Part shown: in pieces, positions 24,157 through 31,723 of the stretch
How the letters are laid out: every line of letters starts with the position of its first letter
Position numbering within the stretch: the first letter of the stretch is position 1
Source of the DNA: Xanthobacter flavus
Lineage (GTDB): Bacteria > Pseudomonadota > Alphaproteobacteria > Rhizobiales > Xanthobacteraceae
Length of the DNA stretch: 64,000 nucleotides
Direction: 5' to 3'
NCBI RefSeq assembly: GCF_017875275.1
Contig: NZ_JAGGML010000001.1
Span: forward strand, 1,481,001 to 1,545,000
Made by a program: the position numbers and the translations under genes
The notes under the pieces: model-generated
Database searches by the model: none
Told to the model about the DNA's origin: nothing
What the model saw: the letters and a program-made list of their open reading frames with translations, nothing else

Positions 24157-25059
24157 TCAGAGCCCGCGCAGGAAATCGCCGATGCGGGAGAGCGACGCCG
24201 CTGCCTCGGGCAGCTCCGCGAACACCTGGAAATGGTGGCACATGCCGGGAAACACCTCGACTTCCACGCGCCCACCCTGTTCCACCGCGCGGCGGGCAAG
24301 AAGGTGGCTGTCGTCGAGGGTGATGTCGTGCCCGCCCGCGTGCACCAGCATCGGCGGCAGGCCGGAAAGATCGCCCAGCACCGGCGAGGCGGCGGGATCG
24401 GCCGGCGTGTGGTTCCGGCCGAGATAGGTGCGCGCCATGGCCTTCAACTGCTCGGGACGGGAGAAGATGTCCCGGTCCGCCAGCGCGCTATAGCTCTCCC
24501 CGCCCAGGGTGAGATCGAGCCAGGGCGAGAGCAGCACCAGCGCCTTGGGCAGCGCCAATCCCGCATCCCGCGCCCGCATCACCGTGCCCAGCGCCAGCGC
24601 CCCGCCGGCGGAATCCCCCACGAGCGCGAGCGGCGTTTCCCCCGCCTCCAACATCGCGCGATAGATTGCGAAGACATCGTCGTGCGCCGCCGGAAAGCGG
24701 TGCTCGGGGGCGAGGCGATAGTCGAAACCGATCACCCGCATCCCGCTCGCCGCCGCAAGCCGCGCCATCAGCCCGGCATGGGAGCGGATGGAACCGATCT
24801 GGAAGCCGCCGCCATGGCAATAGAGCAGGACGCGGGCGGCATCGCCCCCCGGGGCATCGAAGGCGCAGGCGGGAAGGCCGGCGCGGGCGAGCGGCGTGCG
24901 CGTCACCTCCGGCGCGCTCTCCCCGTCTGCGAGGAAAGCCTCGAAGCTGTCGCGGATCTCGGCGAGCGTCAGCCCCGCCGCCCAGGCGGAGGTCGCGGCC
25001 TCGATGCGCGCGCGCACCCGCTCGAAGGCGGGTGCGTCGGAGGAAAGAGCCTCTGCCAA
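24157..25059 (-). CDS. Alpha/beta hydrolase, hormone-sensitive lipase family
   Basis: A 300-residue esterase. It has the HSL oxyanion motif YCHGGGF, nucleophile GDSAGG, and C-terminal acid and base in HAGGHDITLDD and CHHFQ. I chose TTG 25059, ten bases after... the ligase stop region with GAGGCGG upstream. An ATG at 25116 would start inside the ligase gene, has no RBS, and adds residues that merely mirror the other frame. It shares an operon with the CoA ligase. It could release a carboxylic acid from an ester before CoA activation, or hydrolyse a ring-cleavage lactone. Confidence 0.78.
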   Translation of the reverse strand: MAEALSSDAPAFERVRARIEAATSAWAAGLTLAEIRDSFEAFLADGESAPEVTRTPLARAGLPACAFDAPGGDAARVLLYCHGGGFQIGSIRSHAGLMARLAAASGMRVIGFDYRLAPEHRFPAAHDDVFAIYRAMLEAGETPLALVGDSAGGALALGTVMRARDAGLALPKALVLLSPWLDLTLGGESYSALADRDIFSRPEQLKAMARTYLGRNHTPADPAASPVLGDLSGLPPMLVHAGGHDITLDDSHLLARRAVEQGGRVEVEVFPGMCHHFQVFAELPEAAASLSRIGDFLRGL

Positions 25060-25066
25060 GGCCGCC

Positions 25067-26392
25067 TCAGTGGGTCGCTTCGGGCCGGTGCAGCACGCGC
25101 GTGGCCTTGGCCTCATAGCGCGGCAGCACGCCTTCCGCGTGGCATTCCACGTTCACGTTGATGCCGAGGCGGGCCTTGATCTCGCGCCGCACATCGGCCG
25201 CCGCATCCTCGCCGGGACGCTGCGAGGCGGTGACCGCCTCCACCGCCACCGTCATCTTGCCGATGGTGGTGGCTTCCTTGTCCACGTAGATCTGCCAGGC
25301 TTCCTTGGCGAGGCCGGGAATGCCGGCGATCACGTCTTCGATCTGGGACGGGAAGACGATGACGCCCTTGAACTTGATCATGTCGTCGGTGCGCCCGATG
25401 ATCCGGCCGATCTTGCGCATGCCGCGCCGGCCCGAGGGGCAATCGTAGGGGCGCGGGGAGAGGCGCACGAGATCGCGCGTGCGCCAGCGCACCACGGGGG
25501 AGGCCTCCTTGCGCAGGGTGGTGATGACGATCTCGCCCACCTCACCCTCGGACACCGGCTTCATGGTCTTGGGATCGAGGATCTCGACGATCACCGTATC
25601 CTCGTTGAGGAGCTGAAGCTCGTCGTCCGCATGGGTGTGGGGCGTGGAGATGGCGAGGATGGGCCCGCCGGCTTCCGTGGTGCCGTAGATGTTGTGGCTC
25701 ATGAAGCCCGCGGGCATCTCGGCCTCCAGCTGCGCGCGGAATTCGGCCGAGACCGACTGGCCGCCGAGGATGGCGACCTTGAGCGTCCAGTCCGTGCGCG
25801 GATCGATGCCCTGGTTCTTGGCGGCCTGCACCAGCGTCATCAGCCACAGCGGCGACATGGAGGCGACGTCATAGGCGTGGTCGCGCAGCCAGCGGGCGGC
25901 GAGTTCGCCGCGTCCGGGCCCGATGGGAAAGTTGGTGCAGCCCACGGCGGAGAAGCCGGCATCCAGCGCCGGCCCGCCGATCCACAGGCCATAGCCATAG
26001 CCCTGATAGGCGCGGAAGCCCGGCTTCACGCCGGCGGCGCTGAGCAGGCGCGCCATCTGATAGGGCAGCAGCGTGTTGTAATCATTCTTCGTCATGCCGA
26101 AGGTCACCGGCAGGCCGGTGGTGCCGGAGGTGGCGACGAAGCGTTCCACGCTCTCCATGGGCACGGTGAGGAAGGGGAAGGGATAGAGGTCGCGCAGCAG
26201 CGACTTGTCCATGAAGGGCGCGTTGGCGAGGCCGTCCTCGGAGGCGAGATCCTCCGGCTTCATGCCGGCCTGGGCAAAATGCGCCTTCCAGGTGTCACAC
26301 CGGGCGAGACGCGCGCCGAGGCCGGCGAGGCCCTCGCGCTGAAGCTTCAGAATTCCGTCGCGGTCGAGCGACTCCACCTCGGGATGCTGCAT
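25067..26392 (-). CDS. Phenylacetate-CoA ligase family protein (PaaK-like)
   Basis: A 441-residue adenylate-forming ligase that should activate an aromatic or related acid with ATP and CoA. The phosphate loop is FVATSGTTGLPVTF, the adenine region YGTTEAGGP, and the hinge/C-terminal domain motif GRTDDMIKFKGVIVFPSQIE, all PaaK-like. It is transcribed divergently from the TetR gene through a region with two operator-like sites. As the first gene of its unit it is probably induced with the pathway. The exact acid cannot be read from the sequence. Confidence 0.87.
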   Translation of the reverse strand: MQHPEVESLDRDGILKLQREGLAGLGARLARCDTWKAHFAQAGMKPEDLASEDGLANAPFMDKSLLRDLYPFPFLTVPMESVERFVATSGTTGLPVTFGMTKNDYNTLLPYQMARLLSAAGVKPGFRAYQGYGYGLWIGGPALDAGFSAVGCTNFPIGPGRGELAARWLRDHAYDVASMSPLWLMTLVQAAKNQGIDPRTDWTLKVAILGGQSVSAEFRAQLEAEMPAGFMSHNIYGTTEAGGPILAISTPHTHADDELQLLNEDTVIVEILDPKTMKPVSEGEVGEIVITTLRKEASPVVRWRTRDLVRLSPRPYDCPSGRRGMRKIGRIIGRTDDMIKFKGVIVFPSQIEDVIAGIPGLAKEAWQIYVDKEATTIGKMTVAVEAVTASQRPGEDAAADVRREIKARLGINVNVECHAEGVLPRYEAKATRVLHRPEATH

Positions 26393-26459
26393 CTGGCTCC
26401 TCCCCCATCCGACCGTTGGAACACACGGCTCTTGTGGCCGCTCTCGATTGGCGAATTAA

Positions 26460-26479
26460 TAGACCGAACGGATGGTCTA
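26460..26479. promoter_or_regulatory. Candidate TetR operator C (CoA ligase promoter)
   Basis: TAGACCGAACGGATGGTCTA is an inverted repeat TAGACC/GGTCTA with an 8-base centre, 68 bases upstream of the ligase start. Its left half AGACCGAACG is shared with sites A (reverse strand), D and E. Confidence 0.6.
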
Positions 26480-26662
26480 TGTAAACGGCGATTTTGATCT
26501 GCATCAACGTCGGTGGCGCGCTGACGCGGCGAGGCTACCATAGGGAAGGCGCCTTGATCACCTGTCGCGCCGCTCGATGCAGCGGCCGATGGTGCCTCAG
26601 TAGGCGATGCGCCGGTGTACCGCCCTTTGTACCGCCCTTGGCACCGACGCCCCATGCGCCTA

Positions 26663-26679
26663 TAGACCGAATGATCGGA
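26663..26679. promoter_or_regulatory. Candidate TetR operator D (autoregulation)
   Basis: The stretch TAGACCGAATGATCGGA contains AGACCGAATGATCG, 12 of 14 matches to AGAYCGNNCGRTCT. It lies about 25 bases before the proposed GTG start of the TetR gene, where binding would block its transcription. Confidence 0.5.
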
Positions 26680-26702
26680 TCATTCTTGCAGGTGTGGCCG
26701 CC

Positions 26703-27374
26703 GTGGCGAGAACGCGCTCAGCCGAATACGACAATATCCACGACACCATCCTCGAGCGGGCGGCGTCCGTGTTCGCGCAGCGCGGCTATGCCGCGACCTC
26801 CATCGGCGACATCGCCGAGGCGTGCGAGTGCTCCAAGTCGCGGCTCTATCACTATTTCACCTCCAAGGAGGCGATCCTTTCCGACCTGCTGACCTCGCAT
26901 GTGGAAAGCCTCCTCATGAAGTGCCGGCAGACCCTCTACGGCTATCAGGACCCGGAGGAGCGCTTCCGCCAGCTCACCCGCCTGTTCCTGAACGTCTATT
27001 CCGTCTCGCGCGACCAGCATGTGGCGCTGCTCACCTGCACCGAATTCCTCGCGCCCGAGACGCGCAAGGTGCTGGTGGCCAAGCAGCGCGAGCTGATCGC
27101 CTATGTCAGGGACATCCTTCTGCAATTGCGGCCGGATCTCGCCCATTCCCCCACGGCGCACGTGGACACCATGCTCTTCTTCGGCATGATCAACTGGACC
27201 TACACCTGGTACCACGCCGACGGCGCCGTGACGCCCGACGAGCTGGCCGACCGCACCGTGGCCCTCTTCGTGAAGGGCTACGCCAATGCCCCCGCGCCGA
27301 CGACCACCGGCGCGGCACATGCGAAGCCGGACGGGCGGCATGGGAGCCGGCATGAGGGGCGCGGCAAGGAGTAG
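26703..27374 (+). CDS. TetR-family transcriptional regulator
   Basis: A 223-residue TetR protein. The helix-turn-helix spans ASVFAQRGYAATSIGDIAEACE and SRLYHYFTSKEAILSDLL (about residues 18-60), followed by an all-helical ligand domain. GTG 26703 is used, with AGG ten bases upstream; GTG 26694 is too close to it. The protein sits between the ligase unit and the reductase gene. Six related palindromes flank the transcription units from 18.8 to 33.9 kb, so it is probably the local repressor, relieved by an acyl-CoA as for PaaR-type regulators (family knowledge; the ligand here is inferred). The last 25 residues are a disordered, charged tail. Confidence 0.86.
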   Translation: MARTRSAEYDNIHDTILERAASVFAQRGYAATSIGDIAEACECSKSRLYHYFTSKEAILSDLLTSHVESLLMKCRQTLYGYQDPEERFRQLTRLFLNVYSVSRDQHVALLTCTEFLAPETRKVLVAKQRELIAYVRDILLQLRPDLAHSPTAHVDTMLFFGMINWTYTWYHADGAVTPDELADRTVALFVKGYANAPAPTTTGAAHAKPDGRHGSRHEGRGKE

Positions 27375-27428
27375 AGGGGCGGGGCGACCCAGCGATCTGT
27401 CAGACGCCTTCAACCCCTTTCTCGCGCC

Positions 27429-27537
27429 GTCATCCCCCGGCTTGTCCGGGGGATCCACTCCACGGCTGGGCCGGCTTTTGGCGATCAAGCACCCAGGCCG
27501 CGGCCGGGTGGATGCCCCGGCCAAGCCGGGGCATGAC
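27429..27537. repeat. Dispersed intergenic palindromic repeat
   Basis: GTCATCCCCCGGCTTGTCC with GGGGGATCCAC (27429-27458) is mirrored by GTGGATGCCCCGG with CCAAGCCGGGGCATGAC (27508-27537). The two are inverted copies of the same roughly 30-base unit about 50 bases apart, each containing its own small palindrome. The GTCATCCCCGG...CTTG...GGGGATCC / GTGGATG...CATGAC form is typical of mobile intergenic repeats seen many times per genome in alphaproteobacteria. It lies between the convergent TetR and reductase genes. Confidence 0.7.
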
Positions 27538-27586
27538 AGCGCTCTAAATCACTCCGGCGTTCCCTACAGCCAGACCGGCGCCCCCC

Positions 27587-28834
27587 TCACGCCGACCGCT
27601 TCATCCGCGCCACCGGATCGAACCCCGCGTCCGCCACCTCGTCCAGCGTCAGGACCGCGCCCGCTTCCAGCAGCTTCTTCGCGGCCATGTAGGTGCGCGC
27701 GTCGTTCAGCGCATCCACGGCGATCATGCGCCTGTCGCGGAAGTACCAGAGCGATTCCCCCCGCTCGGACTGCCGGCGCAGCACGGCGTCATAGCCCCGG
27801 TTGAGGCCGACGATCTGCAATTTCATCTCGTACTGATCGGACCAGAACCACGGCACCGGCGCATAGGAACGGGTGTGGCCGAGCATGTCGTCGGCGGCGC
27901 ATTCCGCCTGGTCCACCGCATTCTGCACGCTCTCCAGCCGGGTCGGCACGCCCTCAAACGGAAAGGACGCGCAATCGCCCGCCGCCCAGATGCCGGGTGT
28001 CCAGTTGCCCCCCACCGAGGTGCGGCCGTGCGCGTCCACCACGATGCCGTTCTCGCAGGTGAGGCCGGCCGCGCGGGCGAGTTCATCACGCGGCAGGACG
28101 CCGATGCCCACCAGCACCGCATCCACATCCAGGCGCGTGCCGTCGTCCAGCGTCACCGCTGCGACGGCGCCCTCCCGCGCCTCCACCCCGGCCACGCTGC
28201 GGCCTTCCAGGATGCGCACGCCGTGGCCCGCGTGGAGCGCGCGGATGGCGTCGGAGGTTTCGGCGCAGGCGACGCGCTCCAGAATGCGCGCGGCACGCTC
28301 CACCACGGTCACGGTGACGCCGGCCTTCGCCGCCACCGCCGCCGTCTCCAGCCCCACATAGCCGCCGCCGAGCACGAGGAGCCGCCGGCCGGGGCGGATC
28401 TCGCCTTCCAGCCGGTCCGCATCAGCGAGGCTGCGCAATTCGTAGACGCCTGAAAGATCGGCGAATTCCGGCGGCAGCGGGCGGGGCCGGGTGCCGGTGG
28501 CCAATGCCAGCTTCGTCCACGCCACGCTGCGCCCGCCCACCTCCAGCGTGCGCGCGGCGGGATCGAGCGCGGTGACGGGCGCCCCCGTCACCACATCGAC
28601 GCCGAGGCCGCTCCAGAATTCGGCCGGGCGCAGATAGAGCCGGTCCACCGTCCATTCGCGCTTGAGATAGGCCTTGGAGAGCGGCGGGCGCTGATAGGGC
28701 GGGTGCGGCTCGTCGCCAAAGATCGTCAGCGCTCCGGAATAGCCCCCGTGCCGCAGGCGCAGCGCGAGGGAGGCGGCCGCCTGCCCGGCCCCGACAATGG
28801 CGATGTGCTCCTCACCCGTCCGCACGTCTCCCAT
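27587..28834 (-). CDS. FAD-dependent ferredoxin reductase (dioxygenase reductase component)
   Basis: A 415-residue oxidoreductase of the putidaredoxin/rubredoxin reductase class. It has the FAD motif IVGAGQAAASLALRLR at the N-terminus, NAD motif VLGGGYVGLETAA near residue 150, and the FAD-binding WAAGDCASFPFEG near residue 290. The RPPLSKAYL segment is typical of BphA4/TodA-like reductases. It should pass electrons from NADH to the ferredoxin at 22621. Its promoter region (28835-28989) carries operator site E, shared with the divergent HMG-CoA-synthase-like gene. Confidence 0.88.
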   Translation of the reverse strand: MGDVRTGEEHIAIVGAGQAAASLALRLRHGGYSGALTIFGDEPHPPYQRPPLSKAYLKREWTVDRLYLRPAEFWSGLGVDVVTGAPVTALDPAARTLEVGGRSVAWTKLALATGTRPRPLPPEFADLSGVYELRSLADADRLEGEIRPGRRLLVLGGGYVGLETAAVAAKAGVTVTVVERAARILERVACAETSDAIRALHAGHGVRILEGRSVAGVEAREGAVAAVTLDDGTRLDVDAVLVGIGVLPRDELARAAGLTCENGIVVDAHGRTSVGGNWTPGIWAAGDCASFPFEGVPTRLESVQNAVDQAECAADDMLGHTRSYAPVPWFWSDQYEMKLQIVGLNRGYDAVLRRQSERGESLWYFRDRRMIAVDALNDARTYMAAKKLLEAGAVLTLDEVADAGFDPVARMKRSA

Positions 28835-28857
28835 GGCGCCCCCCTCTGGATATTTAT

Positions 28858-28871
28858 TGACCGAACGTTCT
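28858..28871. promoter_or_regulatory. Candidate TetR operator E (reductase / thiolase operon promoters)
   Basis: TGACCGAACGTTCT matches AGAYCGNNCGRTCT at 12 of 14 positions and lies in an AT-rich divergent region 24 bases before the reductase start and about 120 bases before the opposite gene. Confidence 0.55.
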
Positions 28872-28989
28872 GATTATTATACTGCCGAAATGCGGGCGGC
28901 AATCGGCTTTCCCGCGCGCCGTCGACCCCGACGTTCGGCGCGCGGCGACCGGTGAAGCCCCCTCCCCCGGCCGCACAGACGGGCACCAC

Positions 28990-30435
28990 ATGACGGGCAT
29001 CACAGCACTCGCGATCCACCTGCCGCGCCTGCGCCTCCAGCGCGCCGCCATGGCCGCCGCCATGGGCTGGCTCTGCCCCCGGGGCGAGGCCCGCGGCGCC
29101 CGCACTTTGGCCTATTGGGACGAAGACCCGATCACGATGGGCGTCGCCGCCGCCCGCGCCTGCCTGGCACAGGTTCCGCAGGCGCGCACCGCCATCCGCG
29201 CCCTCACCTTCGCCACCACCACCCCGGTGTTCGCCGAGCCGCAGCAGGCCGCCCTCGTCCATGCCGCCCTCCGCCTCCCCGAGGCGACCCGGACGCAGGA
29301 TGTGGGAGGTACCATGAGGTGCGGGCTGCTCGCGCTGCATGGGGCGCTCGAATCCACCGACCCGGCATTGCTGATCGCCGCCGATATGCCTCTCAACAAC
29401 CCGGGTGGAATGGCCGAAATGCGCTATTCGGATGGGGGTGTCAGCGCCCTCGTCGGCGGCGGGCCGGACCTCCTCACCTATCGCGGCGGTGCCAGCCTCT
29501 CCGCCCCTTTCATCGAGCGCTACCGCGTCCCCGACCGGCCGCTGGCGACCGACTGGGAGGAGCGCTGGGTGCGGGAAGAAGGCTTCCTCGACCTCGTGCC
29601 CCGCGCCATCACGGAAGCTCTTGCAAAAGCGCAGCTTTCTGCCGCCGACATCGACCATTTCGTCCTGCCCTGCGTCATCCCCGGCGCAGCCAAGGCGGTG
29701 GCGCAGGCGGCCGGCCTCTCCCGCGCAAAACTCGCGCAACCCCTTGATCTGGAATGCGGAGACACGGGCGCGGCCCATGCCCTCGTGATGCTGGCGCGAG
29801 TGATGGAAGACATGCACCCCGGCGAGCGGGTGCTGGTGGCCCAGTTCGGCCAGGGCGCCACCGCTCTGGTGCTGGAGGCGACCGACGCCATCACCACCTT
29901 CCCGGCCGCCGCCTCGGCCGCTCTGGCGGCTGGGGTCACCGAGGGCAACTATCTGAAACTCCCCATCTTTCGCGGCCTCATGCCGTGGGAGCGCGGCCTG
30001 CGCGGACGTTTCCCGGTCAACGAGGCGCTCACCACCGCCTACCGCAATTCCGAGGCCCTGCTGGGCTTCGTCGGCAGTCGCAGCCCCGAGACAGGGCAGG
30101 TGCAGTTTCCCCCCTCCCGCCTCGCCGTGGCGGAGGCTGGTTTGTTCGCGCAAACCCAGCAACCATGCCCCTTCGCGGACCTCGGCGGCACGGTGGCCAC
30201 CGCCACCGCAGACCGCCTCGCCTTCTCCCGCAGCCCGCCCAATTGCTACGGCCTCATCGACATCCCCGGCGGCGCCCGCCTGATGATGGACTTCACCGAC
30301 CCCGAAGCGGAGCGTCTCTCGCCCGGCGATGCGGTCAATTTCGTCTTTCGCATCAAGGATTTGGACGAGCGAACCGGGTACCGTCGCTATTTCTGGAAAG
30401 CGGTCGCGGCCCCCGCGCCGTCCGCCGCAGACTGA
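28990..30435 (+). CDS. HMG-CoA synthase-like protein fused to a C-terminal OB-fold (DUF35-like) domain
   Basis: A 481-residue protein. Residues 1-330 follow the thiolase-fold HMG-CoA synthase/KAS III pattern (GITALAIHLPRLRL start, DIDHFVLPC, and AQFGQGATALVLEA near the end). Residues 360-470 resemble the acyl-CoA-associated OB-fold partner of thiolases, ending GDAVNFVFRIKDL and YRRYFWKA. Two things are odd. Where the family has the nucleophile Cys (about residue 109) this protein reads GTMRCGLLAL, so the Cys may be shifted or lost. The zinc-ribbon CxxCG before QFPPSR is SPETG, without Cys. It precedes a thiolase by 15 bases; such pairs (compare BbsA/BbsB) cleave branched beta-ketoacyl-CoA. 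Its own reaction is unknown. Confidence 0.7.
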   Translation: MTGITALAIHLPRLRLQRAAMAAAMGWLCPRGEARGARTLAYWDEDPITMGVAAARACLAQVPQARTAIRALTFATTTPVFAEPQQAALVHAALRLPEATRTQDVGGTMRCGLLALHGALESTDPALLIAADMPLNNPGGMAEMRYSDGGVSALVGGGPDLLTYRGGASLSAPFIERYRVPDRPLATDWEERWVREEGFLDLVPRAITEALAKAQLSAADIDHFVLPCVIPGAAKAVAQAAGLSRAKLAQPLDLECGDTGAAHALVMLARVMEDMHPGERVLVAQFGQGATALVLEATDAITTFPAAASAALAAGVTEGNYLKLPIFRGLMPWERGLRGRFPVNEALTTAYRNSEALLGFVGSRSPETGQVQFPPSRLAVAEAGLFAQTQQPCPFADLGGTVATATADRLAFSRSPPNCYGLIDIPGGARLMMDFTDPEAERLSPGDAVNFVFRIKDLDERTGYRRYFWKAVAAPAPSAAD

Positions 30436-30450
30436 CGAGAGGGCGAGAAA

Positions 30451-31644
30451 ATGGCCAATGGAATCAAGGACAAGGTCGCCATCCTCGCCATGGGCTGCTC
30501 CCGCTTTGGCGAGCGCTGGGATGTGGGGCAGGAAGAGCTGATGGCGGAAGCGTATCTTGAGGCGCTCAGCCATGCCGGCATCACGCCCGAACAGATTGGC
30601 GCGGCTTGGTATTCTTCCCATTATGACGATATCGGCGCCGGCAAGGCCGGCACCCCGATGGCCCAGGCTCTGCGCCTTCCGAACATCGGCGTCACCCGTG
30701 TCGAAAACTTCTGCGCCGGCGGCACGGAAGCCTTTCGCGGTGCCGTCTATGCCGTGGCGTCGGGGGCGGTGGACATTGCACTGGCGGTGGGTGTCGAGAA
30801 GCTGAAGGACACCGGCTTTGCCGGCCTGCCCCCGGCCTCGCGCGGCACCTTCGCGCCCATGTATCTGCCAACACACACGAATCCGGGAAACTTCGCCCAG
30901 CTCGCGCGGGCCTATGGAACGCGGCACAACATCTCGCCGGGTGATCTCAAGCGGGCCATGGGGCACACCTCCATGAAGAGCCACGCCAATGCGGTCAGCA
31001 ACAAAAACGCCCATCTGCGCAAGGCGATAACCGTCGAGCAGGCGGTGAATGCGCCCCTCGTGGCGGACCCGCTGGGCCTGTTCGATTGCTGCCCGGTGTC
31101 GGACGGCGCCGCCTGCGCCATCGTCACCACGCCGGAAATCGCCCAAAGCCTTGGAAAGACGCTGGTTCTGGTCAAGGCGATCCAGCTCGTCGCCTCCAAT
31201 GGCTGGGAGGTGCAGAGCAGCGGCTGGAACGGCTCCTATGTCCACACGGCCCGCATCGCCGCGCGCCGGGCCTATGCCGAGGCGGGCATCGCCGAACCCC
31301 GCGCCCAGCTGAGCTTCACAGAGCTGCACGACTGCTTCTCCATCACCGAGCTGGTGACGCTGGAAGACATCGGCCTCGCCGACGAAGGCACCGCCTGGAA
31401 ACGTATGCTGGACGGCGCTTTCGACGCAGACGGCACCCTGCCCTGCCAGGTGGATGGCGGCCTGAAATGCTTCGGCCATCCCGTCGGCGCCTCCGGACTG
31501 CGCATGCTCTACGAATGCTGGCTGCAACTGACGGGGCAGGCCGGCGAGCGCCAGCTCGGCAATCCCAGCCTCGCCCTCACCCACAATCTGGGCGGTGCGC
31601 CGGCGCAGAACGTCTGCTCCATCACCATTGTCGGTGCCGCCTGA
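30451..31644 (+). CDS. Thiolase family protein (SCP-x / BbsB type)
   Basis: A 397-residue thiolase. The nucleophile Cys88 is in ENFCAGGTEAF and the C-terminal catalytic histidine in GGLKCFGHPVGASG. The region HNLGGAPAQNVCS replaces the usual CxG motif. This pattern belongs to the sterol-carrier-protein-x-like group, whose members often work with an OB-fold partner. The gene follows the HMG-CoA-synthase/OB-fold gene by 15 bases, has GAGAGGGCG before its ATG, and ends just before a strong terminator. It probably does the final thiolytic (or retro-Claisen) step of the pathway. Confidence 0.84.
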   Translation: MANGIKDKVAILAMGCSRFGERWDVGQEELMAEAYLEALSHAGITPEQIGAAWYSSHYDDIGAGKAGTPMAQALRLPNIGVTRVENFCAGGTEAFRGAVYAVASGAVDIALAVGVEKLKDTGFAGLPPASRGTFAPMYLPTHTNPGNFAQLARAYGTRHNISPGDLKRAMGHTSMKSHANAVSNKNAHLRKAITVEQAVNAPLVADPLGLFDCCPVSDGAACAIVTTPEIAQSLGKTLVLVKAIQLVASNGWEVQSSGWNGSYVHTARIAARRAYAEAGIAEPRAQLSFTELHDCFSITELVTLEDIGLADEGTAWKRMLDGAFDADGTLPCQVDGGLKCFGHPVGASGLRMLYECWLQLTGQAGERQLGNPSLALTHNLGGAPAQNVCSITIVGAA

Positions 31645-31669
31645 TCCGACCGTGGCGGCCCGCTGACTG

Positions 31670-31706
31670 CCCCGCCGCCCGGCACGCGCCGGCGGCGGGG
31701 TTTTTT
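31670..31706 (+). terminator. Intrinsic terminator of the thiolase operon
   Basis: CCCCGCCGCC (31670-31679) pairs with GGCGGCGGGG (31691-31700), and six T follow (31701-31706). It lies 25 bases after the thiolase stop, in front of the convergent 3-hydroxyacyl-CoA dehydrogenase gene. Confidence 0.88.
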
Positions 31707-31723
31707 ACTTCTGGGCGAGAGGC

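Larger units (their letters stand above)
26393..26702. other. Intergenic region between the CoA ligase and TetR genes
   Basis: The 310 bases hold the divergent promoters. There are candidate TetR operators at 26460-26479 (ligase side) and 26663-26679 (tetR side). The ligase-side AT-rich patch GCGAATTAATAGACCGAACG is where a promoter would be expected. I see no gene here. Confidence 0.6.

Noticed and set aside
24157..25116. ATG 25116 as start of the alpha/beta hydrolase
   Set aside because: It would overlap the ligase gene by 50 bases, lacks a ribosome binding site and adds 19 residues that resemble a shadow. TTG 25059 directly after the ligase stop is preferred, though the longer form is not fully excluded.
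27429..27537. The inverted repeat read as an intrinsic terminator for TetR and reductase genes
   Set aside because: There is no T-run on either strand and the inverted roughly 30-base units with their own palindromes fit a dispersed repeat better.
28726..31584. A 952-codon open frame on the minus strand
   Set aside because: It lies entirely over well-supported plus-strand genes (HMG-CoA-synthase-like and thiolase) and a reductase. Its translation is low-complexity (Gly/Ala/His/Arg-rich) with no recognisable domain; such frames are expected opposite GC-rich genes.
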